From NCBI GenBank assembly GCA_036702865.1, contig DATNQD010000017.1, positions 120,946 through 184,945 on the forward strand: a DNA stretch of 64,000 nucleotides, written 5' to 3'. Positions within the stretch are counted from its first letter, which is position 1; each line of letters starts with the position of its first letter. The notes beneath the pieces are model-generated. The model was not told the origin of the DNA. It saw nothing but the letters and a program-made list of their open reading frames with translations, and searched no databases. Shown here piece after piece: positions 27,597-36,179 of this stretch. The position numbers and the translations under genes were made by a program. Source of the DNA: Trichocoleus sp. (lineage in GTDB: Bacteria; Cyanobacteriota; Cyanobacteriia; Elainellales; Elainellaceae).

Positions 27597-27616
27597 AGAT
27601 TTCATGGAGATTTCAT
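27597..27616 (-). promoter_or_regulatory. Direct-repeat operator candidate upstream of rppA
   Basis: On the minus strand ATGAAATCT-CC-ATGAAATCT: two perfect 9-mers with an 11-nt period, the spacing used by OmpR/PhoB-type dimers. A flanking 8-mer ATCCGTCC occurs at 27573-27580 and 27615-27622. It lies between rppA and the divergent O-methyltransferase, so it could control both. Confidence 0.55.
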
Positions 27617-27755
27617 CCGTCCTTGGCAAAGTAAAGAAAGCGCAAACAAAAGCTTCATCTTCATTAGATTGATGTCGGGATTGCTACCAGGATTGAGTTC
27701 TACTGAGATTACCTTCAACTTTAGTCAAACCTAGCACTATCAAGGAAGACAAGAA

Positions 27756-28508
27756 ATGGCTTTCACCCAGGTACAGAATCGCAGTGTATTTGAAAAAGCA
27801 AAGCGTGTCGCTAAGCGACTAATTGAAGCAGTCACAGGTGAAATTTCACTCGGCAAGAATTTCGGGCTAGAGAACCGAATTTATGATTACATCGAGTCTG
27901 TTTCAATCCGTGAGCCAGATGTGCTGAAACAACTGCGCGAAGAAACAGCAGCAATGCCTATGGGTGCAATGCAAGTTACCCCGATCCAGGGGCAATTCCT
28001 GGCGTTGATGGCTCAAGTGGTTCAGGCAAAAAAAGTCTTAGAAATTGGTGTCTTTACAGGCTATAGCTCGCTTGCCGTGGCTCTCGCGCTTCCTGAAGAT
28101 AGTAAAATTGTTGCCTGTGATGTCAACGAAGACTTTACTCAGATGGCACAACGCTACTGGCAAAAAGCAGGTGTGGCTCACAAAATCGACTTCAGACTCG
28201 CACCAGCGCTAGACACGATCGATGAGCTACTGCAGTCGGGTCAGGCGGGCACATTCGATTTCATTTTCATCGATGCAGATAAGGAAAACCATCCTAATTA
28301 CTATGAAAAAGCCGTTGAGCTGCTGCGGCAGGGCGGCTTGATCGTCATTGATAATGCGATTTGGGGTGGCAAAGTAGCAAGCGCAAAATATCAAGATGGC
28401 GAAACTCGCGCCATTCGCGCCCTCAACAAGCGGCTCTACTACGACGATCGGATTTCGCTCAGCTTCCTTCCCTTTGCGGATGGTGTGGTGCTGGTAACAA
28501 AGCGGTAA
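27756..28508 (+). CDS. SAM-dependent O-methyltransferase (CCoAOMT-like)
   Basis: 250 residues of the cation-dependent class I O-methyltransferase family. Motifs in order: EETAAMPMGAMQVTPIQGQ, SAM-binding VLEIGVFTGYSSLAVALALP, ACDVNEDF, metal-binding FDFIFIDADKENH, GGLIVIDNAIWGGKV and the C-terminal SFLPFADGVVLVTKR. Substrates in the family are catechols and caffeoyl derivatives; the one here is unknown. AAGGAAG precedes the ATG. It is transcribed divergently from rppA. Confidence 0.88.
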   Translation: MAFTQVQNRSVFEKAKRVAKRLIEAVTGEISLGKNFGLENRIYDYIESVSIREPDVLKQLREETAAMPMGAMQVTPIQGQFLALMAQVVQAKKVLEIGVFTGYSSLAVALALPEDSKIVACDVNEDFTQMAQRYWQKAGVAHKIDFRLAPALDTIDELLQSGQAGTFDFIFIDADKENHPNYYEKAVELLRQGGLIVIDNAIWGGKVASAKYQDGETRAIRALNKRLYYDDRISLSFLPFADGVVLVTKR

Positions 28509-28574
28509 TCTTCAATCTGGTTTGAGGGGTAGAAAGCTTGGCATTCCTGAATGCAGGTATGATTCGCCTCTCTA

Positions 28575-28634
28575 GCCCCCAACCTTGGGAGAATCAAGTC
28601 TTCAAAGTCCCCCGAATCGGGGAATTCAGGGGGC
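28575..28634. repeat. Small palindromic repeat element (MITE-like)
   Basis: 60-nt element bounded by GCCCCC (28575-28580) and GGGGGC (28629-28634). It contains two internal hairpins, CCCAA/TTGGG (28578-28589) and CCCC-GAATC-GGGG (about 28610-28622). It lies in the gap between two convergent genes. From memory, similar CCCCCGAATCGGGG-type elements are dispersed in cyanobacterial genomes; no search was done. Confidence 0.5.
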
Positions 28635-28796
28635 AATGCAGTCAGCAAGCTAACATCATTCATGCTTTCATTCGGCAACGCTGCAAACTCGAAGTGCAAA
28701 CGTTTTGCTTGCTGAAAGTATCCTATTCACCCAACCAAATCCCCAATTCGCAAAAGGCGTTTTGAAATCACAGCACCCGAAAGCGGCAAAAAGCTT

Positions 28797-29747
28797 TTAT
28801 TGTCCTGGTGCCTGCCCTGAAGCTGCTTGCCCACCACCAATTTGCACGTTGGGGGTTTGAATCGTGGGAGCCTGTTGTCCATTCCATTTTTCAATTCTGG
28901 AGCGCTCGACCCGTAAACGTTCCAATTCAAGGAGGGCATTGGTGACAGATCCGGCTCGCAAACGGTTGGCTTCCGCTTCCGCTTTGGCTTGCTCGATCGT
29001 CACTTGAGCTTCTCCTTTTGCTCTGGCAACATTGGCGGCGGCTTCTGCCTCAACTTTGCGCCGATTGGCTTCTGCGGTTTGGGCTGCTTGTTGGGCAGCA
29101 AACTGTTCGTTGATGCTTTTCTGAATGTCGGACGGCAGACGCAACGGGCTCAGCAATGAAACATCCTGAACTGTAATCACTGGAAAGCGATTCTGCACAC
29201 ACTTCGTCACGTTGGATACAAGCCGCTGTTGGCTGGTGGGCAGCATGGAGGGGGTCAGCTTCAGCGTTTCTGCGACTTCTGAAAAGCAGTTGCGTAAGCC
29301 ATTTCGCAGCTCATTTGCCCGAAACTGTTCTGGGCTTTTGCGATAGGTTTGATAGAACTGGTGCAGCTTGGTGCGATTGGTTCCTGCTAGTTGTTCAGTA
29401 CTGAACCCGAACGAGACACCCACATCCGCAGAAACGGGGCTGCCACCCACCGAAAACACAACCGATTCATCTGTTGATGACCCTTCAACCGAAGATTGAG
29501 TAAAGGGATAGGTATTAATAAAGGTTGGAAAAACTACGACTTGTTCGGTGTAGCCGTTATACCAGACTCGCCCAGTCACCAACTGAGAATTTTCAATGCC
29601 TTTTTGCCCGCCATAAAGCTCAATTTTAAGTCCAGCAAATCCTGGTTCAACCGTCTCTACACTGGTTCCCGGAATTACGCCGCAGGCTCCCAGCCCCATG
29701 CTCAAACCTGCAGCCAGCAGGCAAGGCACAGCAAATTTAAGATTCAT
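28797..29747 (-). CDS. SPFH/prohibitin-like lipoprotein
   Basis: 316 residues with a lipoprotein signal (LLAAGLSMGLGAC, lipid cysteine at about 22). It is followed by an SPFH-type domain (TVEPGFAGLKIELYGGQKG, VFSVGGSPVSADVGVSFGF, ITVQDVSLLSPLRLP) and a long alanine/glutamate-rich helix (AAQTAEANRRKVEAEAAANV) typical of stomatin/prohibitin oligomers. The tail is Gly/Gln/Pro-rich. SPFH proteins form membrane-associated ring scaffolds; a lipid-anchored version would sit outside the cytoplasm. The ATG abuts the stop of the upstream membrane-protein gene, so they form a two-gene operon. Confidence 0.85.
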   Translation of the reverse strand: MNLKFAVPCLLAAGLSMGLGACGVIPGTSVETVEPGFAGLKIELYGGQKGIENSQLVTGRVWYNGYTEQVVVFPTFINTYPFTQSSVEGSSTDESVVFSVGGSPVSADVGVSFGFSTEQLAGTNRTKLHQFYQTYRKSPEQFRANELRNGLRNCFSEVAETLKLTPSMLPTSQQRLVSNVTKCVQNRFPVITVQDVSLLSPLRLPSDIQKSINEQFAAQQAAQTAEANRRKVEAEAAANVARAKGEAQVTIEQAKAEAEANRLRAGSVTNALLELERLRVERSRIEKWNGQQAPTIQTPNVQIGGGQAASGQAPGQ

Positions 29748-30227
29748 TTATTTGTTTGCTCCACGTAAAAAATCGAGAGGAGAAATTGAGAGCATTTGAA
29801 AGTCTGGATCAGACTGAAGCAGTTCCAGCGTTTCCAGGCTTTCGACCACTTGAGCTGAGGGAATCGTCAGAAAATCCGCTAGGGTCAAAGCAGAGTATTC
29901 GGGAAACCTGCTGATAAAGAGGCGGCGAGACTTTTGTGCATCGTTCAGCCTCCGCGTCACGTAAAGGAGTGAACTCCCCATCAGCACAGGTACAGATGCC
30001 CACATTAAAAAACCAACTTGGGGCTTGTCTGAGTTGAGATAGCGAGGTGCAACTGCAATCAAGATGAGAGACAGCAGCACTTCAGCGACTCCGATAACTA
30101 GCCATTGACGAACCAGATTTTTGCCAGAACTTGTGTTCAAAGAATTTCCACTCAAACACTCGAAGCGTGTGATGAGATCTACACCATTGATCGTTCCATT
30201 TTCGCATTTGGAAAAGTCGATCGCCAC
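29748..30227 (-). CDS. Two-helix membrane protein coupled to the SPFH lipoprotein
   Basis: A 159-residue protein. Residues about 40-90 hold two hydrophobic segments (WLVIGVAEVLLSLILIAVAP and VGFLMWASVPVLMGSSLLYV). The C-terminus is cytosolic and helical (RRLFISRFPEYSALTLADFL). No family was recognised. Its stop codon is directly adjacent to the SPFH gene start, so the two are almost certainly cotranscribed and may form one membrane assembly. It is divergent from the ATP-grasp gene at 30.3 kb. Confidence 0.7.
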   Translation of the reverse strand: MAIDFSKCENGTINGVDLITRFECLSGNSLNTSSGKNLVRQWLVIGVAEVLLSLILIAVAPRYLNSDKPQVGFLMWASVPVLMGSSLLYVTRRLNDAQKSRRLFISRFPEYSALTLADFLTIPSAQVVESLETLELLQSDPDFQMLSISPLDFLRGANK

Positions 30228-30319
30228 TATAAACCTCAGGGTCTAACGCAGTTTCATAGAAATGGATAGAATCACTGAATACCCTCCCTGTGCTGCAAGT
30301 AAAGGTGCTCCTGGTGACT

Positions 30320-31936
30320 ATGCAAAGTCCATCGTTGTCTGCTGTGACCCATTCCGAACAGATTGAACAATTTCATCAGCTCCAGGCTCAACTCCGCGAA
30401 CGATGGCAGACAGTTGATCAATTTGATCAGGGTGATTGTGATGTCGTGGTCGTTCCGTCTCTCAGCCTTGACCAACAAGAGCTAAAGAAGATCAAAGGCG
30501 TTCATCATTATGAAGAGCGATTGCTTTTTTCGCTGATCCGGCTGCGAAATCCCCGGACTCGCCTGATCTACATCACCTCACAACCCATTCACTCGAGCGT
30601 CATCGAATATTATTTGCAAATGCTGCCTGGTGTACCCTTCTCCCATGCACGCGATCGGCTGCTGTTCTTCTGTACCTACGATGCCTCGCTCAAACCACTA
30701 ACTCAGAAGATTCTGGAGCGTCCTCGGTTAATGGCCCGCATTCAACAGGTCATCCGGCAAGGGCGAACCTATATGACCTGCTTTAACTCCACTACGCTAG
30801 AACGAGATCTGGCAGTGCGCCTTGGTATTCCCATGCTGGCAGTTGATCCAGATCTGCTTTACTGGGGCACAAAAAGCGGCAGCCGAGAAATCTTTCAAGA
30901 ATCTAACATTCCCTTTCCAGATGGCAGCGAGTTAGTTCGGAGCATTGATGAGTTGGCGATCGAAGCGTCTCATTTATGGGAACGACAGCCACACCTGAAG
31001 CGAATGGTAATCAAGCTCAACGAAGGCTTTTCTGGGGGTGGGAATGCGCTGCTCGATCTGCGTCCCCTCCAAACAGTTGCACCAGGGATGGCTTCTGCTG
31101 CCGATCGGATTGCTGCCATTCGTCAGCGGTTTCCAGCGCTCAGTTTTCAGTGTGATACCAATTGGGCAAACTTTAGCAGCCAAATTCCGGAGTTGGGGGC
31201 AATCACGGAAGCCTTTATTGAAGGAGAAGTCAAACGCTCGCCTAGCGTCCAGGGACGAATTACGCCTTTGGGCACAGTTGAAATTATCTCAACCCATGAT
31301 CAAATTCTGGGTGGACCCGATGGACAAGTCTTTCTAGGCTGTCGGTTCCCGGCGGATGAGTCCTATCGGCTGCAGCTGCAAGACTATGGCATGAAAGTGG
31401 GCAAAGCCCTCGCTGCAAAAGGTGCATTAGAGCGATTTAGTCTCGATTTTATTGCGGTGCAGCAACCCGATCGTCCTCATGATCCCTGGGATTTACAGGC
31501 GATCGAAATTAACCTGCGAAAGGGCGGCACAACCCATCCATTTATGACGCTCAAACTCTTGACCTACGGACGCTACGATTATCCCACTGGACTTTTCTAC
31601 AACCAGCAAGGCAAACCCAAGTCCTACATTGCCACAGACAACCTGCATAAAGACTCGTACTATGGGCTGCTGCCAGGTGACCTAATGGACATCATCGCCC
31701 AGCATCAGCTTCACTTCAACAGCACCACCGAAACCGGAACTGTTTTTCATCTGATCGGCTGCCTTTCTGAGTTTGGCAAGTTAGGATTGACCAGTATTGG
31801 CAATTCTGCTCAAGAAGCGGAGGACATTTATCATCGGGTCATCGCTGCGTTAGATGAAGAAACCCGAAACAGTTATGCAGTCGATGATGCAATATCTCCA
31901 GTGGCATTTCCGACAGCATGGCAGAGCCGTTCTTAA
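30320..31936 (+). CDS. ATP-grasp peptide ligase, PGM1-related
   Basis: 538 residues from ATG 30320 (an in-frame GTG at 30290 is an alternative). The central and C-terminal parts look like an ATP-grasp carboxylate-amine ligase: MVIKLNEGFSGGGNALLDL (phosphate-binding loop), AFIEGEVKRSPSVQGRIT, and the metal-binding LQAIEINLRKGGTTHPFM. The N-terminal half (VVVPSLSLDQQELKKI, MTCFNSTTLERDLAVRLG) matches the 'peptide ligase PGM1-related' group named after the pheganomycin ligase. It likely joins a carboxylate to an amine using ATP. No biosynthetic cluster surrounds it, so the product cannot be inferred. Confidence 0.8.
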   Translation: MQSPSLSAVTHSEQIEQFHQLQAQLRERWQTVDQFDQGDCDVVVVPSLSLDQQELKKIKGVHHYEERLLFSLIRLRNPRTRLIYITSQPIHSSVIEYYLQMLPGVPFSHARDRLLFFCTYDASLKPLTQKILERPRLMARIQQVIRQGRTYMTCFNSTTLERDLAVRLGIPMLAVDPDLLYWGTKSGSREIFQESNIPFPDGSELVRSIDELAIEASHLWERQPHLKRMVIKLNEGFSGGGNALLDLRPLQTVAPGMASAADRIAAIRQRFPALSFQCDTNWANFSSQIPELGAITEAFIEGEVKRSPSVQGRITPLGTVEIISTHDQILGGPDGQVFLGCRFPADESYRLQLQDYGMKVGKALAAKGALERFSLDFIAVQQPDRPHDPWDLQAIEINLRKGGTTHPFMTLKLLTYGRYDYPTGLFYNQQGKPKSYIATDNLHKDSYYGLLPGDLMDIIAQHQLHFNSTTETGTVFHLIGCLSEFGKLGLTSIGNSAQEAEDIYHRVIAALDEETRNSYAVDDAISPVAFPTAWQSRS

Positions 31937-32097
31937 AATTATCTGAAATTGTTGGGAACAATTGCTTGGATCGATCGTCGGGAGCGAGGGGGTGTGCTTG
32001 TCAACTTCTATGCTGTCCAGCTTTTGGTCAGCCAAATACTGCTCCCTCGAGGCGTCTAAGCCTTAATCTACCGATCGAATCTGCCGAGGAGTATGTG

Positions 32098-32292
32098 ATG
32101 TTGATTCGAGAATTAGTGCAACAGGTCTTGAATACAGGCTATCTCTCGGTTACAGCCGAAGAAGAGTTACGATCACTCCTGCAAAACAAATATGAGCCAG
32201 AGGATCTTTCTGCCTTTATGCAGCTTCAGCGGGCAGCCATGGAAGGACGGGTGCGGCAAGAGTCCCGGGAACGTCTAGAGGTCTGTCAGTAG
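32098..32292 (+). CDS. Small conserved cyanobacterial-type protein, unknown
   Basis: A 64-residue helical protein (MLIRELVQQVLNTGYLSVTA, EEELRSLL, AFMQLQRAAMEGRVRQESRE). The ATG at 32098 has GAGGAG 6-10 nt upstream and gives a compact helical protein; the open frame extends back to 31918, but that part has cysteine-rich, non-native composition. It resembles short helical proteins common in cyanobacteria. No function is known to me. Confidence 0.65.
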   Translation: MLIRELVQQVLNTGYLSVTAEEELRSLLQNKYEPEDLSAFMQLQRAAMEGRVRQESRERLEVCQ

Positions 32293-32333
32293 AAGCCGGA
32301 GAAGCTGGGCAGAGGGCAGGATGGGTTCAGGGA

Positions 32334-32777
32334 TCAGGAAGATTGAGCCGGACTGCTTACTTTCTCGGGCAGTGTCGCATCGAGCATGAGGCAGTTGCGC
32401 CCGTTAACCTGAAGTCGATACTCGACTCGATCCATTAAGCGGTTTAAAATGAGCCAGCCATAGCCTCCTTCCTGGCGATCGTCTGGGGCGGGCGGAAGGT
32501 AAGTGGAAAGGTCAAACCCTTTGCCGTGATCCCAGATTTCGAGGTGCAGATCCCGCTCTTTCAGTTCAACCCGAATCAACACGGGTAAGTTGGGTTGGTC
32601 GCGATGAGCATGACGCACTACGTTGGAATAGGCCTCGACTAATACGAGTCTGAGGCGGCTTGCCTGACGCTGCCAGTCCACCAGGTCTTGCAGTTCTAGT
32701 TCTAGAGAATGCAACAGCCAGTGTTCCACAATATCCAAGAATTTCAGGTCGCTTGGGACGTGCAACTCTGTTTTCAT
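32334..32777 (-). CDS. RsbW-like anti-sigma/serine kinase ATPase
   Basis: 147 residues of the GHKL fold without a histidine-kinase domain (HATPase_c_2 type). The N box is in LVEAYSNVVRHAHRD, the G1 box in IWDHGKGFD, and the G2 region in GGYGWLILNRL. Such proteins phosphorylate an anti-sigma-antagonist or hold a sigma factor. The gene begins 3 nt after the stop of an RsbU-like PP2C phosphatase gene, giving the usual kinase/phosphatase pair of a partner-switching module. No STAS-domain antagonist gene was seen within the window. Confidence 0.87.
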   Translation of the reverse strand: MKTELHVPSDLKFLDIVEHWLLHSLELELQDLVDWQRQASRLRLVLVEAYSNVVRHAHRDQPNLPVLIRVELKERDLHLEIWDHGKGFDLSTYLPPAPDDRQEGGYGWLILNRLMDRVEYRLQVNGRNCLMLDATLPEKVSSPAQSS

Positions 32778-32780
32778 TAG

Positions 32781-34472
32781 CTAGAGAACCTCCAGAGAGA
32801 GTATCGTTTGATCATCTTCTTGCAACTGGCTATGCGCTTGAATATGGGCGAGCAGCCCACCGAGATCGAGACCGCCTTGCTGCTGCATGAGAAGTTGCCA
32901 CAATCCACTTTGCTGTAGCATTATGCCTTCGATCGCTGAGGTGGTCATTGTTGCTTCAGTAATCCCATCACTGGTTAGAAGCAACACATCGCCTGGGTCT
33001 AGGGTTAGCGTACCCGCTGCAGCCTTCCAGACTGGCAAAATTCCGAGTGGAACGCCTCGAACTTTCAGGTAGTTGGGTTCGATCGCCGCTACAGTTCCCT
33101 GTTCATTACTTTGTGCCTTTACTTGAAGCTGTGACCAGACCATTGGATAAACATGACCTGCATTTGCATAAGTGAGTTCACGGGTGGCTGGCAGATAGCG
33201 AATTAGGGTCATTGTGATAAAACAATTGCTGCTCACCAGATCCTCAGACAAACTGCGGTTGAGATTCTGCAGCACAGTGTTTGGAGGGGGTGGGGTTTCT
33301 TGCGCCAGTTCACGCCGCAGCAGTGAAATTGCACTTGCCATGAATAGAGCTGCCGGAACGCCCTTTCCTGATACATCTCCAACCGCAAGCCACAGATCCC
33401 CCAGCGGATGCACATACACTTCAAAGAAATCGCCGCCCACCTCTCTCGCTGGATAGCAATGTGCCTGAATCCGAATGCTCTCTAGCTCAGGTAAAGTCTG
33501 CCTCAGCAAATTGCTTTGGATCTGACGCGCCACTGCAAGTTCAGCTCTCATCTGCTCTGTCTGATCCTGAATGCGCTGATAGAGCTGTGCTTGGGACAAA
33601 GCGAGGGCTGCCTGTTCTGCCACGGTTTTAACCAGGGCAATTTCCTCTACTGACCAAGAATGAGTCTGTCCTTGCTGCAGCAGCACCAACAGCGCCAGAA
33701 TTTCCTGCTGATAGGTCAAGGGCACAATGAGCTGGCTGATGGGTTGGGTTGTGGTGGGAGGAAAGAGGCAAATTTCCTGGAATTCTGAAACAGACAGTAA
33801 GGCAGGCAGATCGATCGGCAGTTGAGCAAGACTATCTTGGGGATCGATCGCCTCTGGGTAGCAAAACTGCTCTGCTGTCCGCTGATAGGACCGCGTCCCG
33901 TCGTTGATTCGCTCTAAAGGAAAAAGAAAGCTGTAATCAGCAGCGAATGTCTGCCCGAAGGTTTGAGCGATCGTCTGCAACATGCTCCGCGAGTCCAGCG
34001 ATCCCCGAATTGCCGTCATAACGGTGTTGAAGGTTGATTCTCGTCGCAAAGCGCGATTCAGTTCAGTGGTGCGCTGCTTCACCAGTTGATAGGTTTCGGC
34101 TGCTTGCTGCACAACCGTTTTGAGGTCATCCGGGTTCCAGGGCTTTGTGATGTACTTAAAAACTTTGCCACTGTTAATTGCGCCGACCAGATCTTCCACA
34201 TCGCTATAGCCCGTCAGCAGAATCCGAATCGTGTCTGGGAATGGCTCAACCGTCAAGCTGAGAAATTCTGTACCATTCATTTTGGGCATTCTCTGGTCAG
34301 AAATAATAATGCCCATTTCTCCTACTTGGTTTAGAAGCTCTAACGCCTTCAGCCCGCTCTCTGCTTTAAAGACTTCAAAATCACGTCGAAATGTGCGATA
34401 CAGCAAATCCAGGTTGTCTGACTCATCGTCAACGACCATCAACCTGAGCTTCCTTAACGCTGCTTTAGCCAT
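32781..34472 (-). CDS. Receiver-GAF-PP2C phosphatase, RsbU-like
   Basis: 563 residues. The receiver (1-120) reads LMVVDDESDNLDLL, IIISDQRMPKMNG, LLTGYSD, YITKPW. A GAF-like region (about 150-300) ends VAEQAALALSQAQLYQRI. The SpoIIE/PP2C domain (about 335-563) has AREVGGDFFEVY, WLAVGDVSGKGVPAALFMA, YANAGH, GVPLGI, LLLTSDGITEA and DDQTILSLEV; the metal-binding aspartates are intact. Phosphorylation of the receiver probably switches dephosphorylation of an anti-sigma-factor antagonist. It is coupled to the downstream RsbW-like gene. Confidence 0.92.
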   Translation of the reverse strand: MAKAALRKLRLMVVDDESDNLDLLYRTFRRDFEVFKAESGLKALELLNQVGEMGIIISDQRMPKMNGTEFLSLTVEPFPDTIRILLTGYSDVEDLVGAINSGKVFKYITKPWNPDDLKTVVQQAAETYQLVKQRTTELNRALRRESTFNTVMTAIRGSLDSRSMLQTIAQTFGQTFAADYSFLFPLERINDGTRSYQRTAEQFCYPEAIDPQDSLAQLPIDLPALLSVSEFQEICLFPPTTTQPISQLIVPLTYQQEILALLVLLQQGQTHSWSVEEIALVKTVAEQAALALSQAQLYQRIQDQTEQMRAELAVARQIQSNLLRQTLPELESIRIQAHCYPAREVGGDFFEVYVHPLGDLWLAVGDVSGKGVPAALFMASAISLLRRELAQETPPPPNTVLQNLNRSLSEDLVSSNCFITMTLIRYLPATRELTYANAGHVYPMVWSQLQVKAQSNEQGTVAAIEPNYLKVRGVPLGILPVWKAAAGTLTLDPGDVLLLTSDGITEATMTTSAIEGIMLQQSGLWQLLMQQQGGLDLGGLLAHIQAHSQLQEDDQTILSLEVL

Positions 34473-34749
34473 GCACCCCGTTCCTACCTGGACTCAATGT
34501 GCCTTACCTCACCTCCTGTTTAACTTACCCACAATCGATCGCGGTTTAACAGGGGATAGGGGATAGGGATCAGTTGGCAGGATTTAATTTTGGATATTCA
34601 GGATGGGAGATTTTCCTTTCATTTCTCATTCTTTTCTATCTCCTGAAACCTGCGTATATCCTGAATTTCTCACATGCATTGTTCAACCCTATGGGATAAT
34701 GCTAGACAGCCTAAACTAGGGATAGTCTGTTCGTACAAGGTCTGTAACA

Positions 34750-35664
34750 ATGCAAAACTTTTTGCCGATCGCCTACCTCCGCAATCAATTTGTGCCGTTT
34801 AGTGAAGCAAATATCTCGATCGCGACTCATGCATTGCACTACGGTACGGGCGCATTCGGCGGGCTACGGGGTCTGCCCGATCCCCAAAATCCTGATCAGG
34901 CATTGCTGTTTCGGCTCGATCGCCATTGCAAACGCCTCAGCAACAGTGCGCGATATCTGCATTATGACCTGCCAGCAGACAAGATTCAGAGCGTCATTGT
35001 TGACTTCGTAAAGAAAAATCAGCCGCATCAGCCGTTTTATATTCGTCCTTTCGTCTATACTTCCGATCTTGGCATCGCCCCTCGGCTGCACAACATTGAA
35101 AAAGACTTCTTTGTGTATGGGTTAGAAATGGGGGATTACCTTTCTCCTGAGGGTGTCACCTGCCGAATTAGCTCCTGGTATCGCCAGGAAGATCGCAGTC
35201 TGCCCTTGCGCGGCAAAATTAGCGGTGCATACATTACCTCCTCTCTGGCAAAAACAGAGGCAGTTGAATCAGGCTTTGATGAAGCCATTTTGATGAATGC
35301 TCAAGGTAAAGTTAGCGAAGCCTCGGGCATGAATATTTTCATCGTGCGCGACGGAACGATAATTGCTCCTGGCTTTGATCAAGATATTCTCGAAGGCATC
35401 ACCCGCGATAGCATTCTAACGATCGCTCGGAATCTCAATATCCCCATTCAAGAGAGAGTGATTGACAAGACTGAACTGTTTATTGCAGATGAGGTCTTCC
35501 TCAGCGGAACTGCGGCTAAAATCACTCCAGTTCGCCAGGTGGAAAACTACAAACTCTCTAGCGATCGCCCAATCACGACTAAACTGAGAGAAAAGTTAAC
35601 TGCAATCACAGAAAATCGCGATCCTGACTACCAAGACTGGGTATTTACGATTCCGCTCACCTAG
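34750..35664 (+). CDS. ilvE: Branched-chain amino acid aminotransferase
   Basis: PLP-dependent class IV aminotransferase (304 residues) for the last step of valine, leucine and isoleucine synthesis. Motifs are ALHYGTGAFGGLRG, RLDRHCKRLSNSARYL, the PLP-lysine region RGKISGAYITSSLAK, GFDEAILMNAQGKVSEASG, NIFIVRDG and EGITRDSI, then FLSGTAAKITPV. The length matches the family. A weak AAGG lies before the ATG. A four-helix-bundle protein gene follows 29 nt after the stop. Confidence 0.92.
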   Translation: MQNFLPIAYLRNQFVPFSEANISIATHALHYGTGAFGGLRGLPDPQNPDQALLFRLDRHCKRLSNSARYLHYDLPADKIQSVIVDFVKKNQPHQPFYIRPFVYTSDLGIAPRLHNIEKDFFVYGLEMGDYLSPEGVTCRISSWYRQEDRSLPLRGKISGAYITSSLAKTEAVESGFDEAILMNAQGKVSEASGMNIFIVRDGTIIAPGFDQDILEGITRDSILTIARNLNIPIQERVIDKTELFIADEVFLSGTAAKITPVRQVENYKLSSDRPITTKLREKLTAITENRDPDYQDWVFTIPLT

Positions 35665-35693
35665 CAAAAATCCTGTTCTTTACATTGCGGAGC

Positions 35694-36020
35694 ATGGGCG
35701 AAAATCGAGTCCAGCAGAAGAGTTTTGAGTTTGCCCTCAGTATTGTTCGGCTTTACAAAAAACTTCAGGCAAGGCAAGAGTTTATAGTGTCTCCGCAACT
35801 TCTTCGTAGCGGCACAGGAATTGGCGTTTCGATCGAAGAAGCTCAGTCTGAACTAAATCAAGAACGCTACCTTGATTATTGGTTGACGGCAGCAAGAGGA
35901 GCCAGAGAAACGCGCTATTGGCTAAGGCTGCTGCAAGAGTCAAAGTTAGCGGATGTTGATGTCAGTAAGGAAATTGCCCTGGTCGATGAACTGCTCCATC
36001 TGCTATCCCATCCTGACTGA
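35694..36020 (+). CDS. Four-helix-bundle protein (S23-like)
   Basis: A 108-residue protein of the 23S rRNA intervening-sequence/four-helix-bundle family: SFEFALSIVRLYKKL, LLRSGTGIGVSIEEAQSE, YLDYWLTAARGARETRYWL, EIALVDELLHLL. The RSGTSIGANIEEA-like helix is the family hallmark. Members are found as free-standing genes and near mobile sequences; the role is not established. The ATG at 35694 is preferred to a TTG 9 nt upstream. Confidence 0.85.
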   Translation: MGENRVQQKSFEFALSIVRLYKKLQARQEFIVSPQLLRSGTGIGVSIEEAQSELNQERYLDYWLTAARGARETRYWLRLLQESKLADVDVSKEIALVDELLHLLSHPD

Positions 36021-36179
36021 GCGCCGCTGGCTTTGCCTGCCTCATCTTCATCACTTGCAACACCCGATACCTCAGTGCTCGATCGCGCCTATTAAGCTAT
36101 AAGTCATCGTTTTCATTGATCCTAAAACCCTGACGTAGAATAAGGCTAATGGGATCACGGCAAGCATACGAGGTGTCTT

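Noticed and set aside
31918..32097. 60-codon N-terminal extension of the small protein at 32098
   Set aside because: Unusual cysteine/arginine-rich composition; the ATG at 32098 has a good GAGGAG site.
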